Shown here piece by piece: positions 26,863 through 34,878 of a stretch of DNA of 64,000 nucleotides. The stretch lies in assembly GCA_963702195.1 (NCBI GenBank), contig OY969725.1:2480001-2544000 (forward strand), read 5' to 3'. The position numbers and the translations under genes are program-made. Position 1 is the stretch's first letter; the number at the start of each line of letters is the position of its first letter. The stretch is from AC-56 sp963702195 (GTDB lineage: Bacteria > Actinomycetota > Thermoleophilia > Solirubrobacterales > 70-9). Under the pieces are notes generated by a model that was given only the letters and a program-made list of their open reading frames with translations, was not told the origin of the DNA and did no database searches.

Positions 26863-28851
26863 CTACCGCTCGGGCGCCAATGTCACCCGAAGGGGCCTTG
26901 GGCTGAGGTGGTTCGCTATGGCCAGCGCCGCTGCGGCAGGCTGGCGGTTCCCGATCGCCGCCTCGACCTCCGCCGCGACCAGCCACGGCCGCCAGTCGTG
27001 CGAGGCACGGGCGACGGCCTCGCGCGCAGCGGCCATCGCCGCGGCAAGATCGCCGTTCCCCTTCTCCGCCAGGGCCAGCTGCAGCTGCGCCTCGGACGAC
27101 CAGGGCTGGATGGCCGAGGCGTTGCGCGCGCTCTGCGCGGCGCTCTCGTAGTCCCCAGTCGCGAGGGCGGAGCGGCTTGAGTCGAGCTGAATCGACGCGA
27201 CGAGCTGATCGCCCGCGACCCAGATGGCCACCCAGGCGCAGAGGAGCGTCGCCACGCCAAGCCCGTACTGCCCACCCCGCGCCCGCCACCTGGGCATCAG
27301 CTTGGTGGCACCGGGCTCCGCAACCACGGCGACCGGCTGGGTCGCCGGGCCGCTGAGGAGGGCCGCCATCACGATCACCGGCACGAAGGCGGCCGGCAGC
27401 TGCCAGGTCCAGTCGAACGCGGCTGAGGTGAGGCCGGCGAGGAAGACCGCGAGTGCAGCGCCCATCACCTCGCCGCCGTCGCCCACGTCCGGGCGCCGGA
27501 CGACCGCGCGCCACCCGGCGTACAGGGCCGTGCCCAGGAAACCCAGGAGCAGCAGGATCCCAAGGATGCCCAGCTCGGCGAGCGTCTGGAGGTAGAGCGA
27601 GTGCGCGTCGACGGTCACCACGCCGATCGTGTGGTGCTGGTTCCACCAGAGCTCGTAGTTGCCGGCGCCGATGCCGACCACGGGCTCGCTGTCGAAGGCA
27701 TCGATGGCCTGGCCCCAGAACTGGGAGCGCCCGGTGCCGGAGAGGGAGCCGATGTGGCTCCCGCCGGTCGTCGAGCTCGCGCTCCCGATGTCGTTGGAGT
27801 TCGAGAACTCGCGGAGGCGGTCGGCCGGGTGCGAGAAGGCGAGCACGATCAGCCCCAGCACGACGATCGCCGCCAGGCCTCGCCGCGCCACCCGGCGCGG
27901 GAGGCGCACGCGCCCGAGCCAACCGTCGGCGGCGTATCGCGCCGCGGCGGCGGCCACGACGCACAAGACCGTGGCCAGCGCCAGCCAACGGCCCTGGACG
28001 TACGCGTCGTGCGTGGTGAGCGCATGCCTCACGTCGTCCCACTGCGAGGCGAGGCCCACCAGGACCGCGGTGATCAGCGCGCCGATCAGAAGCGTCCCGA
28101 GGATCCGCACCCACTCGCGCGAGAAGACGAGGAACACGCAGACGCCGATGGCCGTGGCGGCGAGCCCGCCCCGCGAGGACGTCAGGTACATGGCCAGACC
28201 CAATGCCGGCAGCGCCGCGGCGGCCGTCGCTCGCCATAGCCTGCTGCGAGCGAACGAGCCGAACCAGGCGAGGAGGAGGATGCCGACGGCGAGGATCGCT
28301 CCGAGGCCGTTCCAGTACCCGACCGGATAGCTGAGGCGTCCGTTGGTTGCCGGAAGGCTGACGAAGATGCTGCGGTCCGCGCCGCCGAACAGGGACGGAT
28401 CGAACCGGCTGAGGTCGGCGCCGACCACGATCACGACGATCCCGATCGCGATCCCGGCCAGCCAGGGGCGCGCACCGGTCCTTGCGGACACCACCACCGT
28501 CAGGACGAAGAGCCCCAGGTAGCCGGCCACGCGCACGACCTCGGTGAACGCCCGGCCGGAGTCGTTGGCCCAGATCATGGACAGTGCCGTCAGGCCTCCG
28601 AATGCCGCCAGGCTCACGCCCGTGACGATCGCGAGGGGAGGGATCGGGCGCCGCGGAACTACCCGCGTGATGAGCGCGAGGATCACCACCCACCAGACGC
28701 CGACCGTGACCGCCGCGATGACCTCGATCGAGTAGCCGCCGCTCGAGTACGCCAGTGCCGCGTAGGCGGCCGCGATCAGGACCGGTGCCGCCCACGCCGG
28801 ATTGATCCGGCTGACGAACCCGTTTTGTGACTCTTTACTCAGCGCTTGCAA
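26863..28851 (-). CDS. O-antigen-ligase-like membrane protein with C-terminal TPR region
   Basis: About 662 residues from TTG 28851. The first membrane helix begins near AWAAPVLIAAAYAALAY, so the longer Arg-rich frame to 29052 is probably not translated; the start is unresolved. Roughly twelve helices include the Wzy/WaaL-type large periplasmic loop with FWGQAIDAFDSEPVVGIGAG and HSLYLQTLAELGILG (conserved His). After the last helix, residues about 560-650 form TPR-like repeats (ALATGDYESAAQSARNAS, LALAEKGNGDLAAAMAAARE). Proteins of this family ligate or polymerise lipid-linked glycans outside the membrane. Confidence 0.8.
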   Translation of the reverse strand: MQALSKESQNGFVSRINPAWAAPVLIAAAYAALAYSSGGYSIEVIAAVTVGVWWVVILALITRVVPRRPIPPLAIVTGVSLAAFGGLTALSMIWANDSGRAFTEVVRVAGYLGLFVLTVVVSARTGARPWLAGIAIGIVVIVVGADLSRFDPSLFGGADRSIFVSLPATNGRLSYPVGYWNGLGAILAVGILLLAWFGSFARSRLWRATAAAALPALGLAMYLTSSRGGLAATAIGVCVFLVFSREWVRILGTLLIGALITAVLVGLASQWDDVRHALTTHDAYVQGRWLALATVLCVVAAAAARYAADGWLGRVRLPRRVARRGLAAIVVLGLIVLAFSHPADRLREFSNSNDIGSASSTTGGSHIGSLSGTGRSQFWGQAIDAFDSEPVVGIGAGNYELWWNQHHTIGVVTVDAHSLYLQTLAELGILGILLLLGFLGTALYAGWRAVVRRPDVGDGGEVMGAALAVFLAGLTSAAFDWTWQLPAAFVPVIVMAALLSGPATQPVAVVAEPGATKLMPRWRARGGQYGLGVATLLCAWVAIWVAGDQLVASIQLDSSRSALATGDYESAAQSARNASAIQPWSSEAQLQLALAEKGNGDLAAAMAAAREAVARASHDWRPWLVAAEVEAAIGNRQPAAAALAIANHLSPRPLRVTLAPER

Positions 28852-29084
28852 GGTCGGTGGGCGGGCACGAAGGCCGCGCAGTCTAGGCGGACGAGCGCGA
28901 GGCCTAGCCTCGGACAGTGCGGCGCGCTCCCGGCACGCGCGAGGTCCCGCCTCGCGAGCCGCCCGTGGGAATGATCCGCGCATTGTAGGCAGCCGGTCGG
29001 CGCGCGATCTGCAGGCCGGCTCCCGTCCGATTATCATGGCCCGCGGAGCCAAGGCTGGGACACGACTTGAAGGAGGCGCTCTGG

Positions 29085-29600
29085 ATGGATGGTGCGCAGC
29101 TCAGAGAATTCCACATGCCACGGTTCGTGATCGCGGTCGCAGTGGTCGCACTCTTCGCGGCGGTGCTTGCCCCGACGGCGGGAGCCACCTCGCCCTCGCA
29201 GGACCAGTACGGATCCGCTCTTCCTGGGGTGGGCGGCAGCAACGGTGGCGGAAGCAACAGCTCATCGGGCTCCAGTGGCAGCTCAGAATCGACGATCCCG
29301 GTCGCCCCGAGCTCCTCGTCGGGCACCGATACGTCGGGCTCCGGTACGAGCAACGCCTCCTCGGGCTCGGGAGGGAACGGCGGGGCCTCGCAGAAGAGCA
29401 ACCACGCCAAGGGGACGCCCGCAGGCAAGTCCAACAACACGGGGACCCCCGCACAGAACGCGAACCAGTCCGTGCCGCACATCGCCGCCGACTCCGCGGG
29501 CGACAGCTGGGTTCCGTGGTTCATCGGCGGACTGCTGGCACTCGGCGCGGCTGGCGCGGTGCTCGTCTACCGAAATCGCCGCCGCGCGGCGCAGTCCTAA
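29085..29600 (+). CDS. Ser/Gly-rich surface protein with C-terminal anchor (copy 1)
   Basis: A 171-residue protein from ATG 29085, preceded by GAAGGAGG with 8-nt spacing. The TTG at 29067 lies before that site and is not the start. A signal peptide (about residues 11-34) is followed by DQYGSALPG, a Ser/Gly/Asn-rich low-complexity region, IPVAP, and the C-terminal block PHIAADSAGDSWVPWFIGG, a membrane helix and a YRNRRRAAQS tail. The paralogue at 33995-34510 has exactly the same length and the same landmarks. It is likely exported and anchored by the C-terminal helix, or processed at the AADSAGDSW motif. Function unknown. Confidence 0.75.
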   Translation: MDGAQLREFHMPRFVIAVAVVALFAAVLAPTAGATSPSQDQYGSALPGVGGSNGGGSNSSSGSSGSSESTIPVAPSSSSGTDTSGSGTSNASSGSGGNGGASQKSNHAKGTPAGKSNNTGTPAQNANQSVPHIAADSAGDSWVPWFIGGLLALGAAGAVLVYRNRRRAAQS

Positions 29601-29654
29601 GGCGCCTCCACGCGACCCGACAGGCCGACCCGGACCGCAGAGGCTCTCGGCGAC

Positions 29655-30650
29655 ATGGGTCAAGCCCGGCGCGAGACGCGCGCCGACGTATCGGTCGTGA
29701 TCCCGGCGTTCAACTCCGCGGCCACGATCGAGGGCTGCCTCGCGGCGCTGGACGAGCAGACCGTGGTGCCCGGCGAGGTGATCGTCGTTGACGACGGATC
29801 GACCGACTCCACGCCCGAGATCGCGCGCAGGATGGGCGCCGAGGTGATCACCCAGAATCGCGGAGGCGCCGGCGCGGCGCGCAACCGGGGGGCGAAGGCC
29901 GCGCGCGGCGCGCTTCTGCTGTTCACCGATGCGGACTGCGCGCCGGTTGGCGACTGGGTCGAGCGACTGGTCGAGACGCTGGACGACGACGGAGTGGTCG
30001 CGGCGCGGGGCGTGACGACGAGCGCGCAGCCCGAGCCGGCGGCCCGGTTCGCGCAGCTCGAATACGACGAGAAGTACCGGGAGCTGGCCAGGCACGAGCG
30101 CGTCGAGCTCGTAGCCACCTACAGCGCCGCGTATCGCAGTGAGGAATTCTGGCGCTTCGGGGGCTTCGACCAGGGCTTTCAAGGTGCCACCTCCGAGGAC
30201 CAGGAGCTCTCGTTCCGGATCGCGGACGCCGGCCTGAGGATCGCGTTCGTGCCCAACGCCGCCGTCAGGCACCACCATCACACGAGCCTGCGCGCCTACG
30301 TGCGCCGCAAGTTCAGGATCGGCTACGCGAAGGCGCGGATCGGCCGCCACCACCCGGACAAGCTGATTCAGGACACCTATACGCCGCTCGGCCTGAAGCT
30401 TCAGGTCGGGTTCGCCGGCCTGGTCGTCCTCGGCCTGGGCGTCGCCCCGGTGCACCGGGGGGGATTGCGCCTCGCCGGGGCCGGCGCGGTTGGCTTCGCG
30501 ACGAGCGCCATACCCTTCCTCCGGTTCGGCCGCTCCCGCGAGCCGGAGCTCACGGGGCGGCTACCGGGCTACCTGGTCGCACGAGCGCTCGCGCTCGGCA
30601 GCGGATTCGCCGCCGGCACGCTCGCCGAGCTTCGCAACACCGGCCGTTGA
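29655..30650 (+). CDS. GT2 glycosyltransferase
   Basis: Protein of 331 residues from ATG 29655. The GT2 (GT-A) fold is clear: VSVVIPAFNSAATIEGCLAA, EVIVVDDGSTDSTPEIA, GGAGAARNRGAKAARG, LLFTDADCAP (metal-binding D-A-D) and EDQELSFRIADAG. C-terminal residues about 240-320 contain two hydrophobic segments, so it is probably membrane associated. It adds a sugar to a lipid-linked or surface acceptor. The next gene overlaps its stop (TTGA). Confidence 0.88.
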   Translation: MGQARRETRADVSVVIPAFNSAATIEGCLAALDEQTVVPGEVIVVDDGSTDSTPEIARRMGAEVITQNRGGAGAARNRGAKAARGALLLFTDADCAPVGDWVERLVETLDDDGVVAARGVTTSAQPEPAARFAQLEYDEKYRELARHERVELVATYSAAYRSEEFWRFGGFDQGFQGATSEDQELSFRIADAGLRIAFVPNAAVRHHHHTSLRAYVRRKFRIGYAKARIGRHHPDKLIQDTYTPLGLKLQVGFAGLVVLGLGVAPVHRGGLRLAGAGAVGFATSAIPFLRFGRSREPELTGRLPGYLVARALALGSGFAAGTLAELRNTGR

Positions 30651-31630
30651 GCCGAAGCGCGTCAGTCATCGTCCCGAGCCTGACGGGCGATCGCCTCGAC
30701 GCCCTCCTCGACTCGCTCGCGGCGCAGACGACGACGGAGCACCAGGTCATCGTCGTCGACAACGGCTGCCCGGACGGGTCGGTCCAGCGAGCCTGCGAGC
30801 GCCATCTTGGGGTCGAGCGGCTTCGCTTCGAGCGGAACCTCGGGTTCTCGCGTGCCGTGAACGCGGGGGCAGCGCGAGCGGACGGCGACGTCCTCCTCAT
30901 GGTCAACGACGACGTCGTTTGCGATCCACCCTTCGTCGAGGAGCTGTCGTCCGCCGTCAAACCGGGTGCCGGGGTCACGATGGCCACCGGCGTGCTCCGC
31001 GACGCGCAGGACCCACACCTGATCGAGACGGCGGGGGTCCTGCTGGACCACACCCTGCTGGCCTTCGACTACCTGAACGGGGAGCCGCTGTCGGTCCTCG
31101 CGGGCGCCGCCGACCCGCCGTGCCCGGTGGGCGCCGCGGCGGCGTTCGACCGGGAGGCATTCAACGCCGTCGGGGGCTTCGACGAGCGGATCTTCGCCTA
31201 CTGGGAGGAGACCGAGCTCTCGCTGCGATTGATCCGAGCGGGGGGCCGCTGCCGGCTCGCACCTCGAGCCCAGGGCACCCACCGGCATGCCTCGACCCTC
31301 GGGGCCGGATCGGTCGGCAAGAACTACCTGACCGGCTTCGGGCGGGGCTATGTGCTGCGCAAGTGGAACGTGATCACCCCACGTCGCCTGCCGGCGATCC
31401 TCGTGCGCGAGCTGGCCGTCTGCGCGGCCCACGCGCTGGTGGACCGAAACCTCGCGAGCGTGCGGGGGCGAGTCCAGGGGTTTCGCACCGCCAGCCCCAC
31501 CGAGCCCTACCCGGCTGAGCTGTTCGCCGGTGGCGGCGGGCCGAGCGCGGTCGCGCAGCTCCGCGCCCGGGCGCGAAGGCGGCTGACCCTGCGGCGTCAG
31601 CGGTCGACGAGCGGCGAACCTAGTGCGTGA
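30647..31630 (+). CDS. GT2 glycosyltransferase, rhamnosyltransferase-like
   Basis: Protein of 327 residues from TTG 30647, coupled by a 4-bp overlap to the preceding GT2. Motifs: SVIVPSLTGDRLDALL, VIVVDNGCPDGS, NLGFSRAVNAGAARA, VLLMVNDDVV (N-D-D metal site) and GGFDERIFAYWEETELSLRL. The last motif is typical of rhamnosyl- and galactofuranosyl-type GT2 enzymes. The C terminus is basic. It is convergent with the glycoside-hydrolase-like gene and overlaps it by 11 bp. Confidence 0.85.
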   Translation: MSRSASVIVPSLTGDRLDALLDSLAAQTTTEHQVIVVDNGCPDGSVQRACERHLGVERLRFERNLGFSRAVNAGAARADGDVLLMVNDDVVCDPPFVEELSSAVKPGAGVTMATGVLRDAQDPHLIETAGVLLDHTLLAFDYLNGEPLSVLAGAADPPCPVGAAAAFDREAFNAVGGFDERIFAYWEETELSLRLIRAGGRCRLAPRAQGTHRHASTLGAGSVGKNYLTGFGRGYVLRKWNVITPRRLPAILVRELAVCAAHALVDRNLASVRGRVQGFRTASPTEPYPAELFAGGGGPSAVAQLRARARRRLTLRRQRSTSGEPSA

Positions 31631-32708
31631 ACTTGCGGAACGCGTTCCAGGCGGGCTTCGGCGAGTAGTCGTAGTTCAGCAGGCCGGCTGAGCCGCAGTA
31701 GGCGCAGAACCGCGGGTTCCCGCTGCTTGCGAAGTCGCGGTAGTTGAACCACAGAACCCTCTGGATGTGCCACTTCTTGCGCTTCTTCTTCAGCTTCTTG
31801 AACGACTGCTTGAGGACCTTCTTCTGGCCCTGTAGGCCCTTCGTCTGGCCGCCGTTGGCTGCGTTCTTCGGCGCCGAGCCCCATCCGATCTCGGCGATCG
31901 CCAGCGGCGTCTTGCCGTCGCCGTTGTCACTCATCACGTCCCTCACGTCACCGACGTCCGAGAGCATGTCCTTGACGGAGGGTGCGTACGCGTGGATCGC
32001 CGCGACGTCAAACGCCTTCTTGGCGCCGGACTCCTGGTAGGTCCGGTCGAGGAAGTTCGGAGCGGTTGGGCCGGCGGGTGAGTGGACGAGCAGGCCCCCG
32101 AACATCACGTCCGCGTGCTTGTCCGCGCCCTTGAGCGCGCTCCTGGACAGCTTCAGGAGGTTCGCGTAGAGGTGGGGACTCGGCGGACTCATCGCGGTCG
32201 CCAGGTTGGGCTCGTTCCAGATCTCCCATGTCGTGATCGGCTGCGGCTTCTTGTGGTGATGCTTGCGCTTGAACTTCTTCCAAAACTTCCCATTGGTGCC
32301 GTAGCGCTTGACAGTCGCCTTCAGGAAGTCCTGCCATGCGTCCTTCGCACTCTGCGACGACAGCGGCGGCTTGATGCTGCACCGGGAGGCACAGCTCTGC
32401 GCCCAGCCCGGGGTGCGCCACATGATCGGCAGCACGCGGATGCCCTTCTTGGCGAGGTCGCCGACGATCTTGTCCTGCACGGACCAATCGAAGTGCCCGG
32501 GGCTGGGCTCGATCTGCGCCCACTGCATCTGCCAGCGCACGGTCTTGACCCCGCTCTTCTTGAGCATGCGCGCGTCCTTGCCGTTCATCTCCTTGAACAC
32601 GTAGTTGAGCCCGAAGAGGTTCTTGGCACCCTTGGCCTCAGCCGCCGGCGCCACGAGCAGCACAGCGACGATCGCCACGGCAACCAATCCCAGCAGTCTT
32701 CGCATCAC
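31620..32708 (-). CDS. Secreted clan-A glycoside-hydrolase-like protein (copy 1)
   Basis: Protein of 362 residues with a signal peptide (LLGLVAVAIVAVLLVAPAAEA, cut after AEA). The TIM-barrel clan-A signature is seen as WEIWNEPNLA (acid/base Glu, about residue 173) and IAEIGWGS (nucleophile Glu, about residue 275), as in GH5/GH39-like enzymes. The last 45 residues hold FCAYCGSAGLLNYDYSPKPA with a C-x-x-C pair, then FRKFTH. The same tail occurs in the copies at 32901 and 36135. Many Lys residues suggest tight wall or polyanion binding. The substrate is unknown; the local sulfated glycan is a candidate. Confidence 0.75.
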   Translation of the reverse strand: MMRRLLGLVAVAIVAVLLVAPAAEAKGAKNLFGLNYVFKEMNGKDARMLKKSGVKTVRWQMQWAQIEPSPGHFDWSVQDKIVGDLAKKGIRVLPIMWRTPGWAQSCASRCSIKPPLSSQSAKDAWQDFLKATVKRYGTNGKFWKKFKRKHHHKKPQPITTWEIWNEPNLATAMSPPSPHLYANLLKLSRSALKGADKHADVMFGGLLVHSPAGPTAPNFLDRTYQESGAKKAFDVAAIHAYAPSVKDMLSDVGDVRDVMSDNGDGKTPLAIAEIGWGSAPKNAANGGQTKGLQGQKKVLKQSFKKLKKKRKKWHIQRVLWFNYRDFASSGNPRFCAYCGSAGLLNYDYSPKPAWNAFRKFTH

Positions 32709-32900
32709 TAACCCCTGTTCACATGCATCGTTCAGCCGACCCCCTGCGATATGACCTCATCCCTGGTCTCCCCGCTTGCATCGGGCTCCTTCCCTAGGGG
32801 TCGATCCCAGCCAGCGGGCAACATAGCACGGCTCTCGGCACGGTCCGCCACCACTCTATGGGCCTTCGGAATGCCCGCCCGACGGGCGCCCGACGGGCTA

Positions 32901-33998
32901 CTAGTGGGTGAAGTGGCGGAACGCTTTCCAGGCCGGCTTGGGCTTGAAGTCGTTCTTGAGCAGGCCCGCCGACGAGCAGAAGCTACAGGTCTTCACCCCG
33001 CCGCCCTTCCCGTCGCGGAAGTTGAACCAGACAACTCGCTTGATGTGCCACGAGTGCTTCTTCTTCTTCAGCGCTTTGAAGGCGTGCTTGAGGATGCGCT
33101 TCTGGCCCTTCTTGCCCTTCGTCAGCCCGTACTGGGTGGCGTTCTTCGGCAGCGATCCCCACCCGATCTCGGTCACCCAGAGTGGCTTGTGGCCGTCGCC
33201 GCCCTTGCGCATCGCCTTGCGGAACCGCTTGACCTCGCCCAGCATCTGGCTCACCGTTCGCGCGTACGGATGCAGCGCGGCGATGTCGAAGTACTTGGCA
33301 GCGTGCTTCTTGTAGACGCCCCTGATGAAGTTCCAGGCGTTGACGTAGCCCGAGTAGCCCGGCATGCCCGCGAACATGACCTTCGCCTTCCGATCGGCGC
33401 TCGTGATCGCTCCGTGGGCGAGCTTCAGGACCTTTGCGTAGAGGGCCGGCTTCGGCGGGCTCATGGCGCTCTTGAGGTTCGGCTCGTTCCAGACCTGCCA
33501 GGTGCCGATGGGGATCGTCGCCTTGCCTGGGTGATCGGCCTGGTAGGGACCCGTCCAGTAGGACCCGTTGGGGCCGTAGCGCTTGACCGCCGCCGTGACG
33601 AAGGTCTTCCACGCGTCGCGGGCCTTCTTCGAGTCGACCGGGGGCTTGACCGCCTTGCTCTCCAGCCAGTGCGGCGATCCGTACAGCGTCGGCATGACCT
33701 TGATGCCCTTGGCGGCGAGGTCGCCGACGAAGGTGTCCACCGGCGACCAGTCGAACTGGCCCTGCCTGCCCTCGATGCGAGGCCAGAAGAATGTCCACCG
33801 CACGGTCTTCGCGCCGCTCTTCTTGAGCATCGTGGGATCCTTGTCGCTCAGGAAGTGGAACGAGTAGTCCAGGCCGAAGAAGTTGGACCCCTTGGCCTCC
33901 GCCCCACTCGTCGCGAGCAGCATCACGAACGCCGCAACGACCGCTAGCGCGACCGCCCGGCGCATGGGGTTTCCAGTGGCCCGCTTGAGGATCCTCAT
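32901..33998 (-). CDS. Secreted clan-A glycoside-hydrolase-like protein (copy 2)
   Basis: Protein of 365 residues. ATG 33998 overlaps the stop of the upstream surface-protein gene as ATGA; ATG 33965 is an internal alternative that fits the signal peptide better. Signal peptide MRRAVALAVVAAFVMLLATS. Catalytic motifs WQVWNEPNLK (acid/base) and WVTEIGWGS (nucleophile). The C terminus has KTCSFCSSAGLLKNDFKPKP and FRHFTH. It is a paralogue of 31620-32708. Coupling to a surface protein suggests that both act outside the cell. Confidence 0.78.
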   Translation of the reverse strand: MRILKRATGNPMRRAVALAVVAAFVMLLATSGAEAKGSNFFGLDYSFHFLSDKDPTMLKKSGAKTVRWTFFWPRIEGRQGQFDWSPVDTFVGDLAAKGIKVMPTLYGSPHWLESKAVKPPVDSKKARDAWKTFVTAAVKRYGPNGSYWTGPYQADHPGKATIPIGTWQVWNEPNLKSAMSPPKPALYAKVLKLAHGAITSADRKAKVMFAGMPGYSGYVNAWNFIRGVYKKHAAKYFDIAALHPYARTVSQMLGEVKRFRKAMRKGGDGHKPLWVTEIGWGSLPKNATQYGLTKGKKGQKRILKHAFKALKKKKHSWHIKRVVWFNFRDGKGGGVKTCSFCSSAGLLKNDFKPKPAWKAFRHFTH

Positions 33999-34510
33999 CC
34001 CTGCGCTGTCCGACGCCGGTTCCGGAAGAACACCAGGGCCGCGGCCGCGCAGGCCAGCGCCACCATGCCGCCGATGAAGAACGGGAGCCAGCTGTCGCCG
34101 GCCGAATCGGCGGCGATCTGCGGAACGGGGTTGCTCAGGTTGACTGCACCCGGCCCGCCGGAGCCCTTGCCCGACCCCTTTTGGGTGTCGGCCCTGTGCC
34201 CGTCGTGCGACGAGCCGCCGCCCTTGGATCCGGTGTCGTTCGCCTTGGCCTTGGTCGCGCTCGAGTCGCCCGTGGCCGTCTGGCTGCTCGACGAGGAGTC
34301 GGGAGCCACCGGAATCGTGGTGGAGCCGCTCGGGCTCGAGCCGCTGTCGTTGCCGCTGTTCCCGCCGCCCGGCAGCGCCGAGCCGTACTGGTCACCCGCC
34401 GGAGTGTTTGCGAGCGCAATCGGCGCCGCGATGAGTCCAACAACTGCCACGCAAGCGATCCCAAGCGCCATACGCAGCACAACGAAGTCCCTTCTCTGCC
34501 CGCCTTGCAT
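33995..34510 (-). CDS. Ser/Gly-rich surface protein with C-terminal anchor (copy 2)
   Basis: A 171-residue protein from ATG 34510, preceded by AGGAGG with 7-nt spacing. The signal peptide is LGIACVAVVGLIAAPIALA. Landmarks shared with copy 1 are DQYGSALPGG, TTIPVAPDS and the C-terminal PQIAADSAGDSWLPFFIGG, then a membrane helix and FRNRRRTAQG. The middle is Ser/Gly/Lys-rich and disordered. It is the first gene of a coupled pair with the glycoside-hydrolase-like gene (ATGA overlap). No known family; the conserved tail suggests a membrane anchor or a sorting signal. Confidence 0.75.
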   Translation of the reverse strand: MQGGQRRDFVVLRMALGIACVAVVGLIAAPIALANTPAGDQYGSALPGGGNSGNDSGSSPSGSTTIPVAPDSSSSSQTATGDSSATKAKANDTGSKGGGSSHDGHRADTQKGSGKGSGGPGAVNLSNPVPQIAADSAGDSWLPFFIGGMVALACAAAALVFFRNRRRTAQG

Positions 34511-34571
34511 TGAGGTTCCTCCTACGTCGTGGTCCCTAGCGGGCGGGACCATAGCACGAGGTCGAGGCCCG

Positions 34572-34850
34572 TCAGAGAACTCCGCCGGCCATCGCCGGCA
34601 GGATCACCACGGTGTCCGAGTCCGCGACGGCGGTGTCGAGCCCGTCCAGCACCCGGACGTCCTCGTCGTTGAGGTAGACGTTGACGTAGCGGTTCAGGTC
34701 GCCGCCGTCGGCGAAGAGCTGCGAGCTCGTTCCGGGGTGCGCCTCCGCGAGCGAGCGCAGGACCTCACCCACGGTGGAGCCCGGCGTGTCGAGCTCGGCC
34801 TCGCCCCCGGTCTGGGCGCGGAGCACTGGCGGAATCTTCACGGTCGGCAT
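34572..34850 (-). CDS. cysO: CysO/MoaD-like sulfur carrier with extended C terminus
   Basis: Ubiquitin-fold sulfur carrier of 92 residues, close in pattern to mycobacterial CysO (VKIPPVLRAQTGG, RYVNVYLNDEDVR, DTVVILPAMAGG). CysO thiocarboxylate donates sulfur to O-phosphoserine-derived acrylate in cysteine synthesis. The usual terminal Gly-Gly is followed here by Val-Leu, so a peptidase would have to trim it before activation, as reported for some ThiS-family carriers with JAMM proteases. It starts 28 bp downstream of the E1-like gene, so one operon is likely. No Mec+-like protease or CysM is in the window. Confidence 0.85.
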   Translation of the reverse strand: MPTVKIPPVLRAQTGGEAELDTPGSTVGEVLRSLAEAHPGTSSQLFADGGDLNRYVNVYLNDEDVRVLDGLDTAVADSDTVVILPAMAGGVL

Positions 34851-34878
34851 CGGGTGGGGAATCCTATGCTGCGAGCCG

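Noticed and set aside
32860..32900. GCCCGACGG direct repeat near the end of the glycosidase-like gene
   Set aside because: A short GC-rich duplication of about 11 bp with no second location; probably a slippage product rather than a functional element.
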